64,000 nt of DNA from Cucumis sativus (taxonomy: Eukaryota > Streptophyta > Magnoliopsida > Cucurbitales > Cucurbitaceae): the NCBI RefSeq assembly GCF_000004075.3, contig NC_026657.2, positions 992,001-1,056,000 on the forward strand. Reading direction: 5' to 3'. The notes below the pieces were generated by a model. It was not told the origin of the DNA. It saw only the letters and a program-made list of their open reading frames with translations, and ran no database searches. A program made the translations under genes and the position numbers. Every line of letters starts with the position of its first letter. Within the stretch, counting starts at the first letter, position 1. This document shows, one piece after another, positions 24,001-36,979 of this stretch.

Positions 24001-25087
24001 GCTCCATTAATCAGAAGGAACTTAAAAGAGAGGGTGAGAATAGAAACCAATTCCTAAAATGTAATAATACAAAATAATAATGAAAACAACATAAACAAAG
24101 CTTCATAAATCAGAACAAAATTAAGAAGACTAAGTGAAAGGAAGGGTAATTTTATTTATTTATTTATTTTGTAAATAAATAAATCCCAACTCCTTCGAAG
24201 TAATAAAAAAAGCCCAAAAAAACATTTTAAAAAAACTCAATTAATCAGAAGAAATAAAAACAGAGTAAATAATATGAACTCCAAAAACTTCATTAAAAAA
24301 GCAGAGCTCCATTAATTAGAACAAAATTAAGAGCAAAACTAATTTAATTTATTTTAAAAAAACACAACTCCCTCAACATGCTAAAAAAAACCCAAAAATA
24401 TCTTTTAATCTCAATTAATCCTAAAAAATATGATAATTAAGAAGAAAGTAAAATAAAAAAAATAAAAAAACCATATCCTTCAATATACTTTTAGAAAAAG
24501 AAAAAGAAAAAGAAACCACAATTCCTTCCATGTAATAGAAACTCAAAAAAGTTTTTAAAAAAAACAGAGCTCCAATTACTCAATACCCATAAGAACCTTA
24601 AACAGAGAGAATAACACATAAAGTAAAAACCCCAACTCCTTGAAAATGGAGGGGAAAAACAGTAGCAAATGTTTGAGTGAGGGGAAAAAACCACCAAGTA
24701 ACCAAAAACCTTCTCTAAACCTCAAATTTCCACCCAAAGAACTAGAGAGAGAGAGAGAACAAACCCCATAAGATTAACTCTAAGATTAACTTTAAGCTGA
24801 AGAAAAAGATCATAGAGTTGACCAAGATCAGCGGCATTTCCATGTGAATAAAGCAGAGTTAGTCTCGCACAAGGATTCTTCAAGTAAAATCCCACTATCT
24901 TATTCCCACGTTTGGTATCTATCATCAATACATCCAACAAACTATCCTCCACTGCCGTCCCGGCCGCCGCCGACACCACCGTCAGCCTCCGCTCCCCTTC
25001 CCCTTCTCCTTTTCTGATCTGATACGTCGCCGGCGACGGCGGAAAGAAGGCAAATTTTGAAGCCAATTGAGAGAACATGCAACCCAT
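21049..25087 (-). CDS. ABHD17-like alpha/beta hydrolase with cysteine-rich C-terminal tail
   Basis: Five exons: 25087-24765, 22866-22830, 22322-22086, 22004-21957 and 21576-21049 (1173 nt, 390 residues). It matches plant relatives of animal ABHD17, which are membrane-associated serine hydrolases that remove palmitate from proteins; substrates in plants are unknown. The N-terminus [17 protein letters not shown] has Cys3 for likely palmitoylation. Further motifs are [37 protein letters not shown] and the nucleophile elbow YGQSVGSG with Ser154. The acid is probably Asp219 ([12 protein letters not shown]) and the base His248 ([10 protein letters not shown]). Residues about 289-390 form a tail with 32 cysteines in 102 residues, many as CC or CCC. 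Intron 1 is long (1.9 kb) and purine-rich on the plus strand. Exon 1 ends phase 2 at ggg|gtttgt, a weak but frame-consistent donor. Confidence 0.9.
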
Positions 25088-25146
25088 TCACCACTGAAAC
25101 ACCTTATTGAACTTAAACTCATGAGATTCATTCACAACATTTTTTG

Positions 25147-25420
25147 GTTTTTTTTCTTTTTTTTTTTTTTTTGGAGGAGAGGGTGGTGAAAGTTTTGAAA
25201 AAAAACAGAGAAGGAGAGAGAAAATGGGGTTTAGACAGAGAGAAATAGAGAGAGAGAGAGAGATGAGTAATGGAGAAATGAAATGAAATGGGTTTTGAAA
25301 ATGAAGGAAATGGGATTTGGATGTTTAGCTATATTTGTGTAAGATCATTGTTTGTAATGTAAAGTTTTCAGATTTCTAAACACAGAAAGAGAGAGAAAGA
25401 GAGAGAGAGAGAGAGAAAGC
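25147..25420. repeat. Poly-T and GA microsatellites in the hydrolase 5' leader/promoter
   Basis: A T-run at about 25149-25171, an (AG)n run at about 25247-25263 and a second near-(GA)n run at about 25385-25417 lie just upstream of the minus-strand ATG. On the gene strand they are CT-rich, as is common in plant 5' leaders and core promoters. Confidence 0.7.
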
Positions 25421-26635
25421 AGAGTGGCAGAAGAACACAGAGCCATTATATTATTAAACTAATTAAGCAAACTCTTGTTTTCCTTTTTTAATTTTAATTT
25501 GCATTTTTCTAATTGGTGCTTTCCTTCTTGATTTGGGTTAAACAACCCAATTCGACCCAACTACTCGAGACTATAATAACCCCTCTCCGTTATAGTAAAT
25601 ACTATTTAAAAATTTTCTCTAAGTCTACGTCTTAGTTCTCAATACAAAGAGATCCTTCTACAACCAGATTGGATTTCATAATCTTACTCGACTACTTTAT
25701 TCTTCTTTCTCTGATTAAGCTCTTAGAGTTGTCCGATTTACGGACGTTGGCGCTAAAGAAAGAGTCTGAGTATAGGAATTTTTCTTGAACAAGAGTTCAA
25801 TAAGTAACTTATTGAAGTTTTCCGATAAAGAAACCACTAAGTGGATTATCCGTTTAAAGTTTAAAGAAAGAGAGGAAAAATTTATGAACATGAAAAAAAA
25901 ATTAGATTGTTTAAAACAAAAAAATTAAAAAGATTTTAGAATTATGTTAATAAATTTTACTATATTTTGTAAATAGTTTCACTATTTTATTGTTTTTTAA
26001 AACGTCTCCATTTATTATTTGTTACTATTTTTGCTAACTCTTTATTATTTTTTATTCTTTGCTATATTATTTACTATTTTCTTCTTTAACTGAATTAGTT
26101 TATACTTCAAATATATATTATAATTTAAATTAAAATAATTTACACTTAAAACACGTAAGGTTATAATTTAATTATAATAACCTATGACCAAAGTAACTCA
26201 ATTCTTGTCCTAAACGTTTTTTTAGTATTTTCTTTTAATTTTATTAAGATGGTGGATTAAACCTTAAACCGAGCTTACTTACTTTGTCATTTGAGGTATT
26301 AAATATTGATATTGGGAAAACTATTGAATTCTCAGTTTAATAAACAATATAGATAAAAATATGAATAATATCCAAATAAATTAGATTAAACGATGAATTA
26401 TGCAGATAAAGTTATAATTTAATTCCTAATAAAAATATTGGTTTCTATCGATAAAATTATTTATGAATTTTTTATCACATTGTATAAATCATTTATAAAG
26501 GTTATGATTAAATTGTAAATTTCTATAAATCACAGACATAGATATTGTTATTTGTTGTAAATACAACAAATTCTTAATAACTTTTAATTTCAGAATACAA
26601 TATAAGCCTATTGATTCATTGTTTTTTCTTAATAT

Positions 26636-26710
26636 AAACTTTTACTAAATTGTTACAAATAAACTTTTACTAAATTGTTACAAATAAACTTTTACTAAAT
26701 TGTTACAAAT
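26636..26710. repeat. Three 25-bp tandem repeats
   Basis: Three identical units start at 26636, 26661 and 26686 (aaacttttactaaattgtta...). Exact identity implies a recent expansion. Confidence 0.9.
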
Positions 26711-28613
26711 TTTAAATTACAACATTTCCTAATTGTCATATAGATATTTTACCTGACATATTTAAATTATAATTAATAAGATTTAACCAAACACAAGTGT
26801 CAATTTGAATCTAAATCCAAATAATTATGGTTAAATTAGTCATTTAACCTTTATTATTTTAAGCTTTTCAAATTAATTTGGAATCCAACCCGTTTATTTA
26901 ATTCACTCTTTTTATTTAAACAATGTTCTTGTCTACCTATAAAGTTAATAAAACAAAACAAAATTTATTTATTATATATATATATACACATTTTTTTTTA
27001 CAAAACCCAACTGAATTATTTATATTATAAATGGTAATAAAACAAAAAAAAAAGTGTAATTTTTTAAATATGTATTTAAAAGTGAAGAGAGAGAAAAATA
27101 AATTTGTTTGTGCATGACTTCATTGCTTTGTCAGTTCCACAGACATTAGGTCAAAATATATATATATATATATATATGTATGTATATGTTTCTCTCTCTA
27201 TCTACTAAAAGCCAAAATTTGAAGTTAAAATTATTATTTATTTATTACCCCAACTTGATTTGATTATTTATTTATTTAGAGTTAAATCTTAAACTCATTT
27301 TTGGATCTGGATTTGAAAAGGTTTGAATTTGTATAGGTTAAGTATAAAAAGCAATAGACTGACCCATCTCATATTAATGTACACATTATTAGATATTCAA
27401 ATTTATTAGTAGCTTCTGATTATATTATCATAATTTTGGAAATATTTGATTTCCAAACTCATTTACTAACTGTGCCAACGCACATGAAAAACTAGCGCTA
27501 ATTGGTTTAATTGATTTGTGGTGAAAGAATTTAAATTTTGATCGTATTTTGTTTATATAAGCACGAACGAATTTAACATGGGTCTGTACTTTGTGTCATT
27601 TTAATTTTACATTATTTACAATGACAGTAAACGTTAAATTTATAATATAATAAATGTAAGTAAATTTGAACCAATTTTTTTTAATTACTAACGTGTTATA
27701 TTTTAATTGAATTGGACTTGTTTTATCGTTAGAGTGAGTTATCATAATTTTTCATTCTTTATCTATGATTACTCAATAATTTATAAATGGTGTTATGACT
27801 ATTTAATTTATCTCTAGATTTGTTTGAAGCCATTAGGAAGAAAAAAACGAGATGTTAAAAAAAATACATAAAACTTTTTTTTGAATGTTGTAAGGAAGCT
27901 AAGACATTAGAACGATTAAATTCGTTTATGTTTGTAAGCTTTTATAGTTTAAAAATAATTTAGGACGGAAGTTATTTAATTTAGAGATTTTTTCAAAATA
28001 TAAAAAGAAATTGCCCTCCATAGAATAAACCAATAGTGATAAATTTTATTTTAGTTGATTTTTATATTGAGTGTAAATATTTTATCAAATATTCTATTTA
28101 TTACTATTTTTTTTGCATGATAAAGAACGCGAAAAAATCACACGTATCTCAATCTCTCTTTTTCTCTTCTTCATTCTAAAGAAAATGGAAGGCGTGTAAT
28201 GCAATTTTGAACGGACAAATTGAGTTCTCTGTTTAACCTCTCTAAAAGGAAAGAAAAATTGTTTGTTATTTCAAATCTAATTCTGGTTCCGACAACTCAA
28301 AACCTCGAAATACTAATATGATAGAAGATGCTTCAAGTGGTTGTGTTAGTGATTACAAACTTGGAGAATTGTAGATTCAAGGACGGAAATGGAAGTAGTT
28401 GATTCCATAATTATTTTATGTTTATATATTTGTCAATGTACTTGTATTTCTAATTCTCAAATTAATATTGAAAAATGTTTTGTAAATGTTTCCGCTGCGT
28501 TAAGGCTATTATGCATTTAAAATGAACAGTTTTCAAAAAAAGCTATCACAAGCTTAGCTTAAGTATATTTCCGACAAGAAGTCTCGAGTTCAAATTCTCA
28601 ATCTCTTAAAAAA

Positions 28614-28690
28614 AACCATTTAAAAAATTATATATAGAGAGAGTAAAAGAAACTATTTAAAAAATTATATATATATATAGAGTAAAAATT
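28614..28690. repeat. 37-bp imperfect tandem duplication
   Basis: Two units share 'atttaaaaaattatatata' and 'agagtaaaa' and begin at about 28614 and 28651. The second unit has an extended (TA)n. Confidence 0.65.
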
Positions 28691-30304
28691 TGTAAAGACT
28701 CCTAATAAACGATAGGTTGATAGACTTGTGTTTATTATTTTCGAACATTGATAAATTTTTATTAGTGTTTATTAAAGGTCTATCGATATCTATATCAATG
28801 TTAACTTTGTATTACCTTTTATTAGTACAATTAATTTCTTGAAAATTATTCTAAATTATCTTTACAAGTTGCAAACAAATTAAATGTTAAATGTAATATT
28901 TAAAAATGAGAAACAATTCTCATAACTAAGGGGTGAAAGTTGAATTTTTGTAGAAGCAAATTAAACTTAGTATTATTCTTAAAGAATATATATAATATGA
29001 AGGGAAGGGAAGGCATGGGTTTGTTTCTAAGATGCTATGAATGTTTTTGTTGATGATTTTGTATGATTAGTTTTTATTTTTCATGCATAATGGAGACATA
29101 ATCATTTCATTTTCAACATTTTTCTTCCCATACATTATCATACAAAACAATATCATATTTATAATATATGCTCTCTTCCACCCTCCTATATACTTTTCAT
29201 TTTAATGTTTTTTAAATGCCCTAATGAATTTATACTTTTGTTTTTATGTGACAAATAAATCAAAACTTAAATAAATAAATCATAAGGTTGTAATTGCTAC
29301 CCTTCTTTTTCCTTTTAGTTTCCTTTCTCTAGTGTAATGGTATTTATTTGGATTTTTTTTTTTCAATTATAGAGTAGTGGATGGAGGTCTAACTTTACCG
29401 TTTGAATATCGAGATTGATAGAGCATACTCATTATAATTGAATTATATTCATGCTGACTTAAATATTTTATCGTATAACTATTAAAATATTCAACTTAAA
29501 AGATAAATTTTTAAAAAGTTAAAATAAAATAAACAAAACATATATTATTGACCAAAATATCACATGTTCAGTATTATCTCACCACTACGTGTTATTGAAT
29601 TAAAAAAAAAAAACCGTACATATAGAGCTTTCATTTGAACATAGCAAAATTTTAGATTTTGTCGTTAAAATAGCAAACGCTTTTCTTGAAATTGAAACCA
29701 CCCTACATAGAAAATGAAAAAGAGAGAAATTGCGTATAAGTGTATATAGAGTTCTTGAGTTATTATTGATAGTAAATTTTCCCTTTATAGATTATAGATT
29801 AGTTTGTATTCAACTTTTATTTAAAGAAATTTGAATTAATTATTTTTACATTTGAAACTTTTATAATTTTAATTTTAACTCGTTCGAACGACATGCATTA
29901 AACATGTTTCACAACGTTAAAAATAAAATGGACTTTGTATAGATAGAATATCTTTGTAGGAATAAAATACATACTAAAACTATTTCAAAAAACAATTAAT
30001 GTATAAACTAATTAGACTAACGATGCTTTTCCAATCACGATTTGTCCTAAATTTAGATCATATTCATAATTAATTATTTCATAACGTGTAGTTTTAATAA
30101 GTATCTAATTTGCATTGATTCGGATATAAACTAAATTTCCGCTAAAAGAATTATTTGATTTTTTTAATATTTAATTATCGCATAAATTAATTTTGAATAA
30201 TTTTTTTGAATCATATTCTACTTTAAATTTATATTATAAAACCTAATTATAATTTTTATTTATAATGCATCTCTAACCAATTTGAATCTTTTTAATGTGA
30301 ATCA

Positions 30305-30368
30305 TACGAATTATTTATATTATATTAAAACATCAATACGAATTATTTATATTATATTAAAATATCAA
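30305..30368. repeat. 32-bp tandem duplication
   Basis: Units 30305-30336 and 30337-30368 share 'tacgaattatttatattata' and differ by one visible base near the end. Confidence 0.85.
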
Positions 30369-30734
30369 TATTTGGATGAAAATTTATTACTATCAATCAA
30401 ACTTTGCCTTCCTTTATAACAATCCTAAATTTCAATTTTTTTTTTAAGTTTAGTTACGAATTCTATTTATATTTTAATTTGTTAAATACCATGTTTGATT
30501 TGGGAATATATTTTAAAATAATATAAGCTTTGAGATAGTTAATGTAAGTACATGGGCCATAGTTTTCTTACGGATGAAAACATTTAAAAGGCCATTTAAT
30601 TTTTTATTATCAAGAATATTAAAATTAAATGTCATTGAAAATAGTCAGATGCCATTTTATTAGGGATTTGAATCCGTATTTGAATATTTAATGCATAAAA
30701 TAAATACTAAAATAGAAAAAAAAAAATAAGAGGT

Positions 30735-30930
30735 ATTTTTAAAAGTAACAAAATAAATTAAAATATTTAGAAGGTATAGCAAAATTTCTATCACTATAAC
30801 ATATAAATGACTCTAAGTGATAGAATTTGTTATAGGGGTAGATATTTTGTAAAATTTGTTATTTTTTAAAATATTTCAAAAATTAAATATAACAACAAAA
30901 TAGATGAGTGATTAACTATAACTTTTTTAA
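30735..30930. repeat. Copy of the 'gatag/tagcaaaa' dispersed repeat
   Basis: Contains 'tagcaaaatttctatcacta', 'gtgatagaatttgttatag' and 'gatattttgtaaaatttgtt'. The same wording is found at 54380-54545 (tagcaaaaaaatttattat, gttatagatggtaaatattc), so both belong to one family. Confidence 0.55.
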
Positions 30931-31650
30931 AAAATAGAAAAATTAACTAACTATTTACCTTTCACATAGAAAAACTATAAAAAATAAATTTTATTATACT
31001 TGATTTTTATATGAATTGTAAATATTTTGGTAAATTATATAAGATGACGAAAACATTTAGAAAAAAATAGCTCATGAGACTTTTTTTCTTTTGCCTATTG
31101 TGAATATCACTAATGTTAATGTGTCTGACTCCTCCAATTTAATTATAAGAGGAATCGTTGGAGCATCAATATATGAAGAATCTGAGCAAAATTCTTTGCA
31201 CTGCTCCGTGGGTCGCAAAGTTTCAATAATGGAACTGTTTTTTATCCATATTCATGAACCAAATCCCCATATTCATTAGGCGAAGCGAAGCGATTTCCAA
31301 GCGCAAAGAATATTGCGAGGAGTGCAAGTAAAGAAATCCATATTTATATGTGGATAATAGATGTTATCTAAAGAATATTTGTTATCGACTTTTAAATTTG
31401 ATACTTTTATAATTTAAAAAATGTAGTTATATAGACTTTATTGTCATATCACTAATTACTGATCATATTTGTCATGTTCACAATATAAAAAAATAGGTGT
31501 CATCAGATGTTTTTCCTAAATGTTTTGGTTATCTGGTGTAATTTCTCACAATAATATCTATTTTTTTTAATATAATAAAATGAACCTAGATGTTTTTAAA
31601 TGGAGCAAGATGTAAATATTTTTTTACTTTTATATTTTGGTAATTTAAAT

Positions 31651-31830
31651 AAATAGTATGGTAAAAGGTGGGACCAAGAAAATAGTGGAAGCAGAAGTTT
31701 ACGTGTAGTGGGAAACTTTGCTGTGAGGCGCAGTGTACAATCACTACAGCGTAAACGGCAAACGCTTCGCATTGGATCCTCTTCCTTCATCCTTTCAATC
31801 TTCGCCGTCCATTTTCTATTTTACTTAAAA
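31651..31830. other. Unexplained GC-richer island 1
   Basis: Embedded in very AT-rich DNA, this patch carries 'ggtgggaccaaga', 'tgtgaggcgcagtgtacaat' and 'cgtaaacggcaaacgcttcg'. No long open frame and no tRNA fold was recognised. It could be a transposon end or a regulatory island. Confidence 0.3.
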
Positions 31831-33232
31831 TCCTTCAATCATATCTATTTTATTTTAAATATTTTAAATCATAAAAATTACAAATATATATATATAACAA
31901 AATATCTTAATCTATGACGGTTTGAATTATATTTTAAAGTACTTAATTTATAAAATAAATTATTTTGAAAAGAAAACAAAACTAAAGTTTTGGAAACACT
32001 CGAAATACATTTTTAAATATATTTTAACTATTTTTATAAAAAATAGTTCAATCAAATTTGAGTTTCTTAAAAAAAATCTTTTAAATAATTTAAATCGAAT
32101 TATAAACCGACCCTTAGATATATTAAAATAAACTACTATGATAAATATAGATAGTAGACGAAATTTTAACTCAGTGTTTTAAGTGGACACAACCACTATA
32201 CCAAAGACATCATATAATAAAAACAAAGCATTGTTTAAAATATATTGTAATTTAACACTTTCAAATTAATATTAAAAATATAAAAATAAAAAATACGAGG
32301 GAACATGTATCTCCTGCCCGTTGTAGATCCGCCCGTAGATACGGTAGGTTATCTAAATTGCAATCTTTCTTTATATTTATAAATAGTGGAGATTTTGTAT
32401 TTTATATTGTCTTCCATAAATTACATTATGCCCTATTTTTTAAAAGAAAAAACGAGTATCATTAATTTTCATTACTATTTTGTTCTATGATATATTCTAT
32501 TAGTAAGAATAATGGCTAGCGATCATTTATTATATAGGTTGCCCTATCCTCTAAAAAATTATATAATATATATATTATTAGGTTACTTTATAAATTTCCA
32601 AAGTTTATATTTAATTTCTTTTTTATCTAAGAAATTTATATTATAGATTTTGGAGATGGGTTATAAATAAGTATATGATTTATGGATTGTGTGGCTAGTA
32701 CTAATTTCACTATTTAAATACTATAAAATTTAAAAGTTAATCGATAGTTTATATTAAAAAAAAATTGAATTGCTAAATAAAACTTCTAATTATGTATGGA
32801 CAAATATGTTAAACAATATATTTTAAAATTTAAAAATCTATCGAACACAAATACAATGTACTTTTGAAAGTTTAGAAAAAAAATAAACAAAGATGAACAA
32901 GTTCTACGTGTATATTGTAACGAAACGTTTAATGAGCTATACAAAACTCTTAATTACAATAAAAGAAACTGAACTATTACTTAATTGACCTAATGAGATC
33001 GAGATGTGCTTTTGTAAAATAATTTGACATGACAATTGTTTCACATGTATTGTACTTATTCGAAATCAAGCATAATCACTCAATGAAATTTTCTATAGCC
33101 ATCTTCAATCATTAAATAATCATTTAATATTAATGTACAATGCTATTGTTCTTGACACGACGTAACACTAGTGAATAACACACATTTGAAAGATTGAGCA
33201 AAAAAAAGAAAAAAACACAGCTAATTGAAATA

Positions 33233-33400
33233 TATGTCTCACGTGAAGTATTTTAATACTGCAAAAGTATCATTTTTTTCGATACTATTACATAAGTACA
33301 TTTTTTCGATATCGCAAAAGTCTATGTCTCACATGAAGTATTTTTAATACCGCAAAAGTATCATTTTCTTAATACTATTGCATAAGTACAATATTTTATT
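33233..33400. repeat. 90-bp tandem duplication
   Basis: Units begin at 33233 and 33323 with 'tatgtctcac' and share 'gtgaagta/atgaagta', 'gcaaaagtatcatttt' and 'ttacataagtaca/ttgcataagtaca'. They are diverged by several substitutions. Confidence 0.75.
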
Positions 33401-33889
33401 TGTTGGAACCAATCGATTTTATGTTTTATAAACACATTTAAAAACTTGATAGACTTAATATGCATTTCCAAATAATACGAACTAACAATCAACGATAATG
33501 AAACGAGTTACATTCCTTTTGTAACCAATTTGTTTTTCTCAAAAAACTATTGCCAACTTAATCAATCGGGCAACTCTCTCGTCTCGCGTGTCATTCATCA
33601 TATTATTATTAATAATAATAAAGCTACCAAAGTACAAGAACATAGGTACTACTCTATATTAATTGCAGTCATACTAACATTATTTGAGAATGATATAGAG
33701 TTCATCAACATCAAACAATTATTATTGGTCAATGAATTTATTCGTAATATCAGTTGATACAATAGGTATTATTCATATTTATTGTGATTTAAAGTTGTGT
33801 TAATTTAGTGGTAGGAGTTGGGGAAGTGTTGAGTACGAATTCGAATCTGATTTGATTTGATGGTTGAACTGTACAATCAATGAACGATT

Positions 33890-34050
33890 GATAGAAGGGA
33901 ACTGTATGAGCTTATGGTGTGAGTACACCGCACTGAATCCGGCCCTCCCCGCTTCGTGTCTTCTTTATCCCCCGCCAATTATATCCGGGCCCCACGCGCT
34001 TCTCTTCGCGTGCTTCCAATACGCCAAAACCAACGAAATAAAGTGAGAAG
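33890..34050. other. Unexplained GC-richer island 2
   Basis: Contains 'ccggccctccccgcttcgtg', 'tatccgggccccacgcgctt' and 'cgcgtgcttcc'. GGGCCCCAC resembles TCP-type promoter sites. The open frame here (33864-34046) has no family features. No neighbouring exon continues it. Confidence 0.3.
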
Positions 34051-35484
34051 AAAAAAAACTCCATAAACCCATCAAAATGGAAAATTTAATAATAATAATA
34101 ATTATTATTATTGTTAATATCCATTGGAAGTATAAAATATTGGATTTTTTTAATTCTTGAGTTCGAATTTTGTATATCTTTATGTTATTTTATTTTATTC
34201 TACTACATGATTGAGTTAACGAGTTAACGAGTTAGCTATAATAGAAGATTTAGAAGATAGATTATTTTAGTTTGAATTACAATATTAAGTGTTTGTGATG
34301 TTGATTGTTTTAATTTTAAATAGAATAGTAAACACGATACCAAATAATTAGAAAAAAAAACCATGAATGTTAAATAGTAAAAATTGTAATAAATAGTAAA
34401 TACGGTAGCAAATGAGGCACTTTGAAATAGTGTTTACTTACGTAATTAGAATTTTTTACCTAATATTTATGGTAATTAAATATGGTTATTATAGCATTGC
34501 GTAATTATATTTTCAAAAAAACCATTTATAAAGATAAATATTTTATTTTGAAGATACAAATATTCACTTTTATGATTAGTAAACTAGAATTGAGAAGATA
34601 AAAATTGTAAATTAAACATCATTCTCTTTAATATAATTATATATAATGTGACTTGAAAGAAATGAATTTTGTTAAAGGATAAATAATATTGGGTATTAGA
34701 CAAAAATCATCCGTTGGTGATAATGTAATATTTGAATGACATGTTCTTGATTGTAAATATATTAGCATAACACAATTTAATAATCTATCAAACTTTTGTT
34801 GACTAATTAAGTGAGATTTCTAAGTTTCCTTTCATTTTTAGTTCTACTTGTTTTTTTTCTTTAATTACCAAGAACAACAATAGTAATAAAAAAAATATTA
34901 AAATATCATTTTGGTTTTTATACTTTAAAGTTGTTCAATTTTAGTTATTGTACTTTCAAACGTTAAATTTACAGTCTTTAAGACTTTTAATAAATCTTAA
35001 ATTTAGTCTTCACTGTTATTTTATTATAGATATTTTCTGTACTGTATTAACATTTTCACTACAAAATTTAAAAATATACTCATTTATTGGGTTTATTGCA
35101 TGAAAATTGTACGATTGTTTAATTAATTCCAATAAAAAATAAGTTTAAGAGACTAAATTAAAAATTTAGTAAGAGAATAACTAAAATAGAACATTTAAAG
35201 GACAGTTTGAGACAATGATTATCTAGGATTATAATAATCATCTCTTACTACAGTAAATATTATTTCAAAGTTTGCAACTATTCAATAAACACTATTTACT
35301 ATTTTCTACGATTTGACATTTATAATATTTTTTAATTTTTGTTACAATATTAATATTTATTTATCAAACTAAAATAATCTTTAACACCCTACACTTATTT
35401 TTATAATTCAAACTAAAACAATTTATACGTTAAAGGGAAGCTATAATAATTTTGTTATTGCCTTCCAACGTAATATTTTTAACC

Positions 35485-35760
35485 ATGGAAGGGAAGGAGA
35501 GGACCCGGGCGGCGGGGAGTGAGGGTGACGGCACGTGGAAGTCACGCAGCCGTGAGAAGTCAGTAGTAGTACGTCTACGTGTACATATTCATTTTGTTTT
35601 TTGACTTAAAACGCATTGGGCGTGGTGGGGTCCAAGCGGTCAAATCAACGGTAGTGATTCTCTTTGGGTTTTGTTCATCTGACGGCTACAACGAGGCCCT
35701 ACATGCCTGCTCTTCACAGAACCCGCTAACGTGTCTTCTTATTATCTCAACTTAGACTAT
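35485..35760. promoter_or_regulatory. Orphan GC-rich island with ACGT and W-box-like motifs
   Basis: The island is sharply richer in GC than its flanks. It includes GCACGTGG (G-box core), several ACGT cores (tacgtctacgtgtac), GGTCAA at about 35639 and TTGAC at about 35601. A 39-residue open frame starts at 35485 in good context but has no recognisable features. It looks like a promoter or a leftover of one; no gene body could be found on either side. Confidence 0.35.
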
Positions 35761-36756
35761 CCCAACCCTTCCAAATATTGGCTAAAATTCACTTTTTTAA
35801 AATAACCCCTTTTTTTTTACTAATTTAGTCCCAAAAATTCAATCCAAAATGTTAATTCTTTTATAATAATCTTTATAACATAACATTTATCGCATAAATA
35901 AATTGGTAAATTTATAACTACCTCATAGAATAACAAAAAAAAAATATTGACTAAGTCACCCTATACTAAAATTTAAAAGTACGTGACTATGTATTTTATG
36001 TTTATATTGTAATATGCTTTTGTAAAATTATATGAAAGAAAAACATCTTTAACCTATGGATAATTGTGAATTGTTGGTATACTTTGATATATTTATCGAT
36101 GTATGTGTAATTAAAAGGTTAAATATCGATATTAAAGATCAATAGTTATATATTCGTAAAATTAAAATACCAATATTAATATTTTCACACAATCTCAAAT
36201 TTGGATTTTAATATTAGTAATTAGCAACAATGACCACTAACATCAATCACCTAAACTAAAGAGATGGAAGTTTATAGATAAGACTGAAACAAAGTGTGGA
36301 AGGATATAAATAAATATAATCTACAAAATATGAAAAAGAGAGTAAGTAAATAACAAAAGAAAGATAATTAAGAGAAACACCTTTAGTTAAAGCAAAGGAC
36401 AAATGAGACAAAATCTTTTTGACTTAAGAATCATTAGAGTGCATAAGACATTATTATGCAAATCTTAAATAAAGGGAGAAAATGGTTAAAGGAAGTTGGT
36501 TATATTTGACTTCTTTGTTTCTATTTTTCTTTTTATAAAAAAAGTAGCTTTAATTAGTATACATTCTTTGATAATTCCTCTTTTTTTGTTAATGGGTTCA
36601 CATTAAACCTTTTGGACTTTTCTACTCTAACACAGAATTTCAGATATTTTCCTGACAAATATCGATAGACTATATTAGTATCTATCACGAGTAGATTCTC
36701 AAAATTTTGATACATTTTATAAAAATTTTAACAGCCATCTCATATTTCAATTATAG

Positions 36757-36766
36757 CAATTATCTT
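36757..36766. repeat. Left target-site duplication of the foldback element
   Basis: CAATTATCTT immediately precedes the element's first bases GGATTTTTT and is repeated exactly at 38292-38301. Confidence 0.85.
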
Positions 36767-36856
36767 GGATTTTTTTTAAAAATAATGTAAAATTTGAAAC
36801 ATATTTCAAAAATAGGGTAGTTGCAAAACTATTTTCAAAAATAGGTGTTTTGAGGT

Positions 36857-36883
36857 GAAGTCGTGGACGGGGTACACGACTTC
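36857..36883. repeat. Small perfect hairpin inside the left arm
   Basis: GAAGTCGTG, nine loop bases, CACGACTTC. The same hairpin is present inverted in the right arm at 38175-38201. It is a palindrome nested inside each arm of the larger palindrome. Confidence 0.85.
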
Positions 36884-36979
36884 CATGCAGTGGCCCCCAC
36901 ATACTTCTATTTTTTCCTTATTTTTATATTTATACTACACTGGGCCCCACATTTTTTAATTTTCTCATTATTTATATAC

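Larger units (their letters stand above)
25421..31650. other. Gene-poor AT-rich DNA, part 1
   Basis: No coding sequence, RNA gene or intact mobile element could be supported. Visible structure is limited to short tandem repeats, (AT)n at about 27155-27178 and pieces of dispersed repeats. The segment at 31090-31330 is slightly richer in GC, with an open frame lacking any family features. Confidence 0.5.
31831..36756. other. Gene-poor AT-rich DNA, part 2
   Basis: No gene is supported. It holds a 90-bp tandem repeat (33233), two GC-richer islands (33890-34050 and 35485-35760) and repeats with 'aatagtaaa...actatttact' wording at about 34250-34440 and 35210-35450. The rest is AT-rich sequence with no pattern I can name. 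Confidence 0.5.

Noticed and set aside
31091..31279. 62-codon frame starting at a non-ATG codon
   Set aside because: No ATG at the start, no conserved motif, no splice partners.
33860..34046. A possible tRNA in GC island 2
   Set aside because: The region has a GTTCRA-like word upstream (attcgaatct) but no cloverleaf pairing could be drawn.
35485..35604. 39-residue ORF in the orphan GC island
   Set aside because: Good start context but no similarity to anything I know and no splice continuation; reported only as part of the island.
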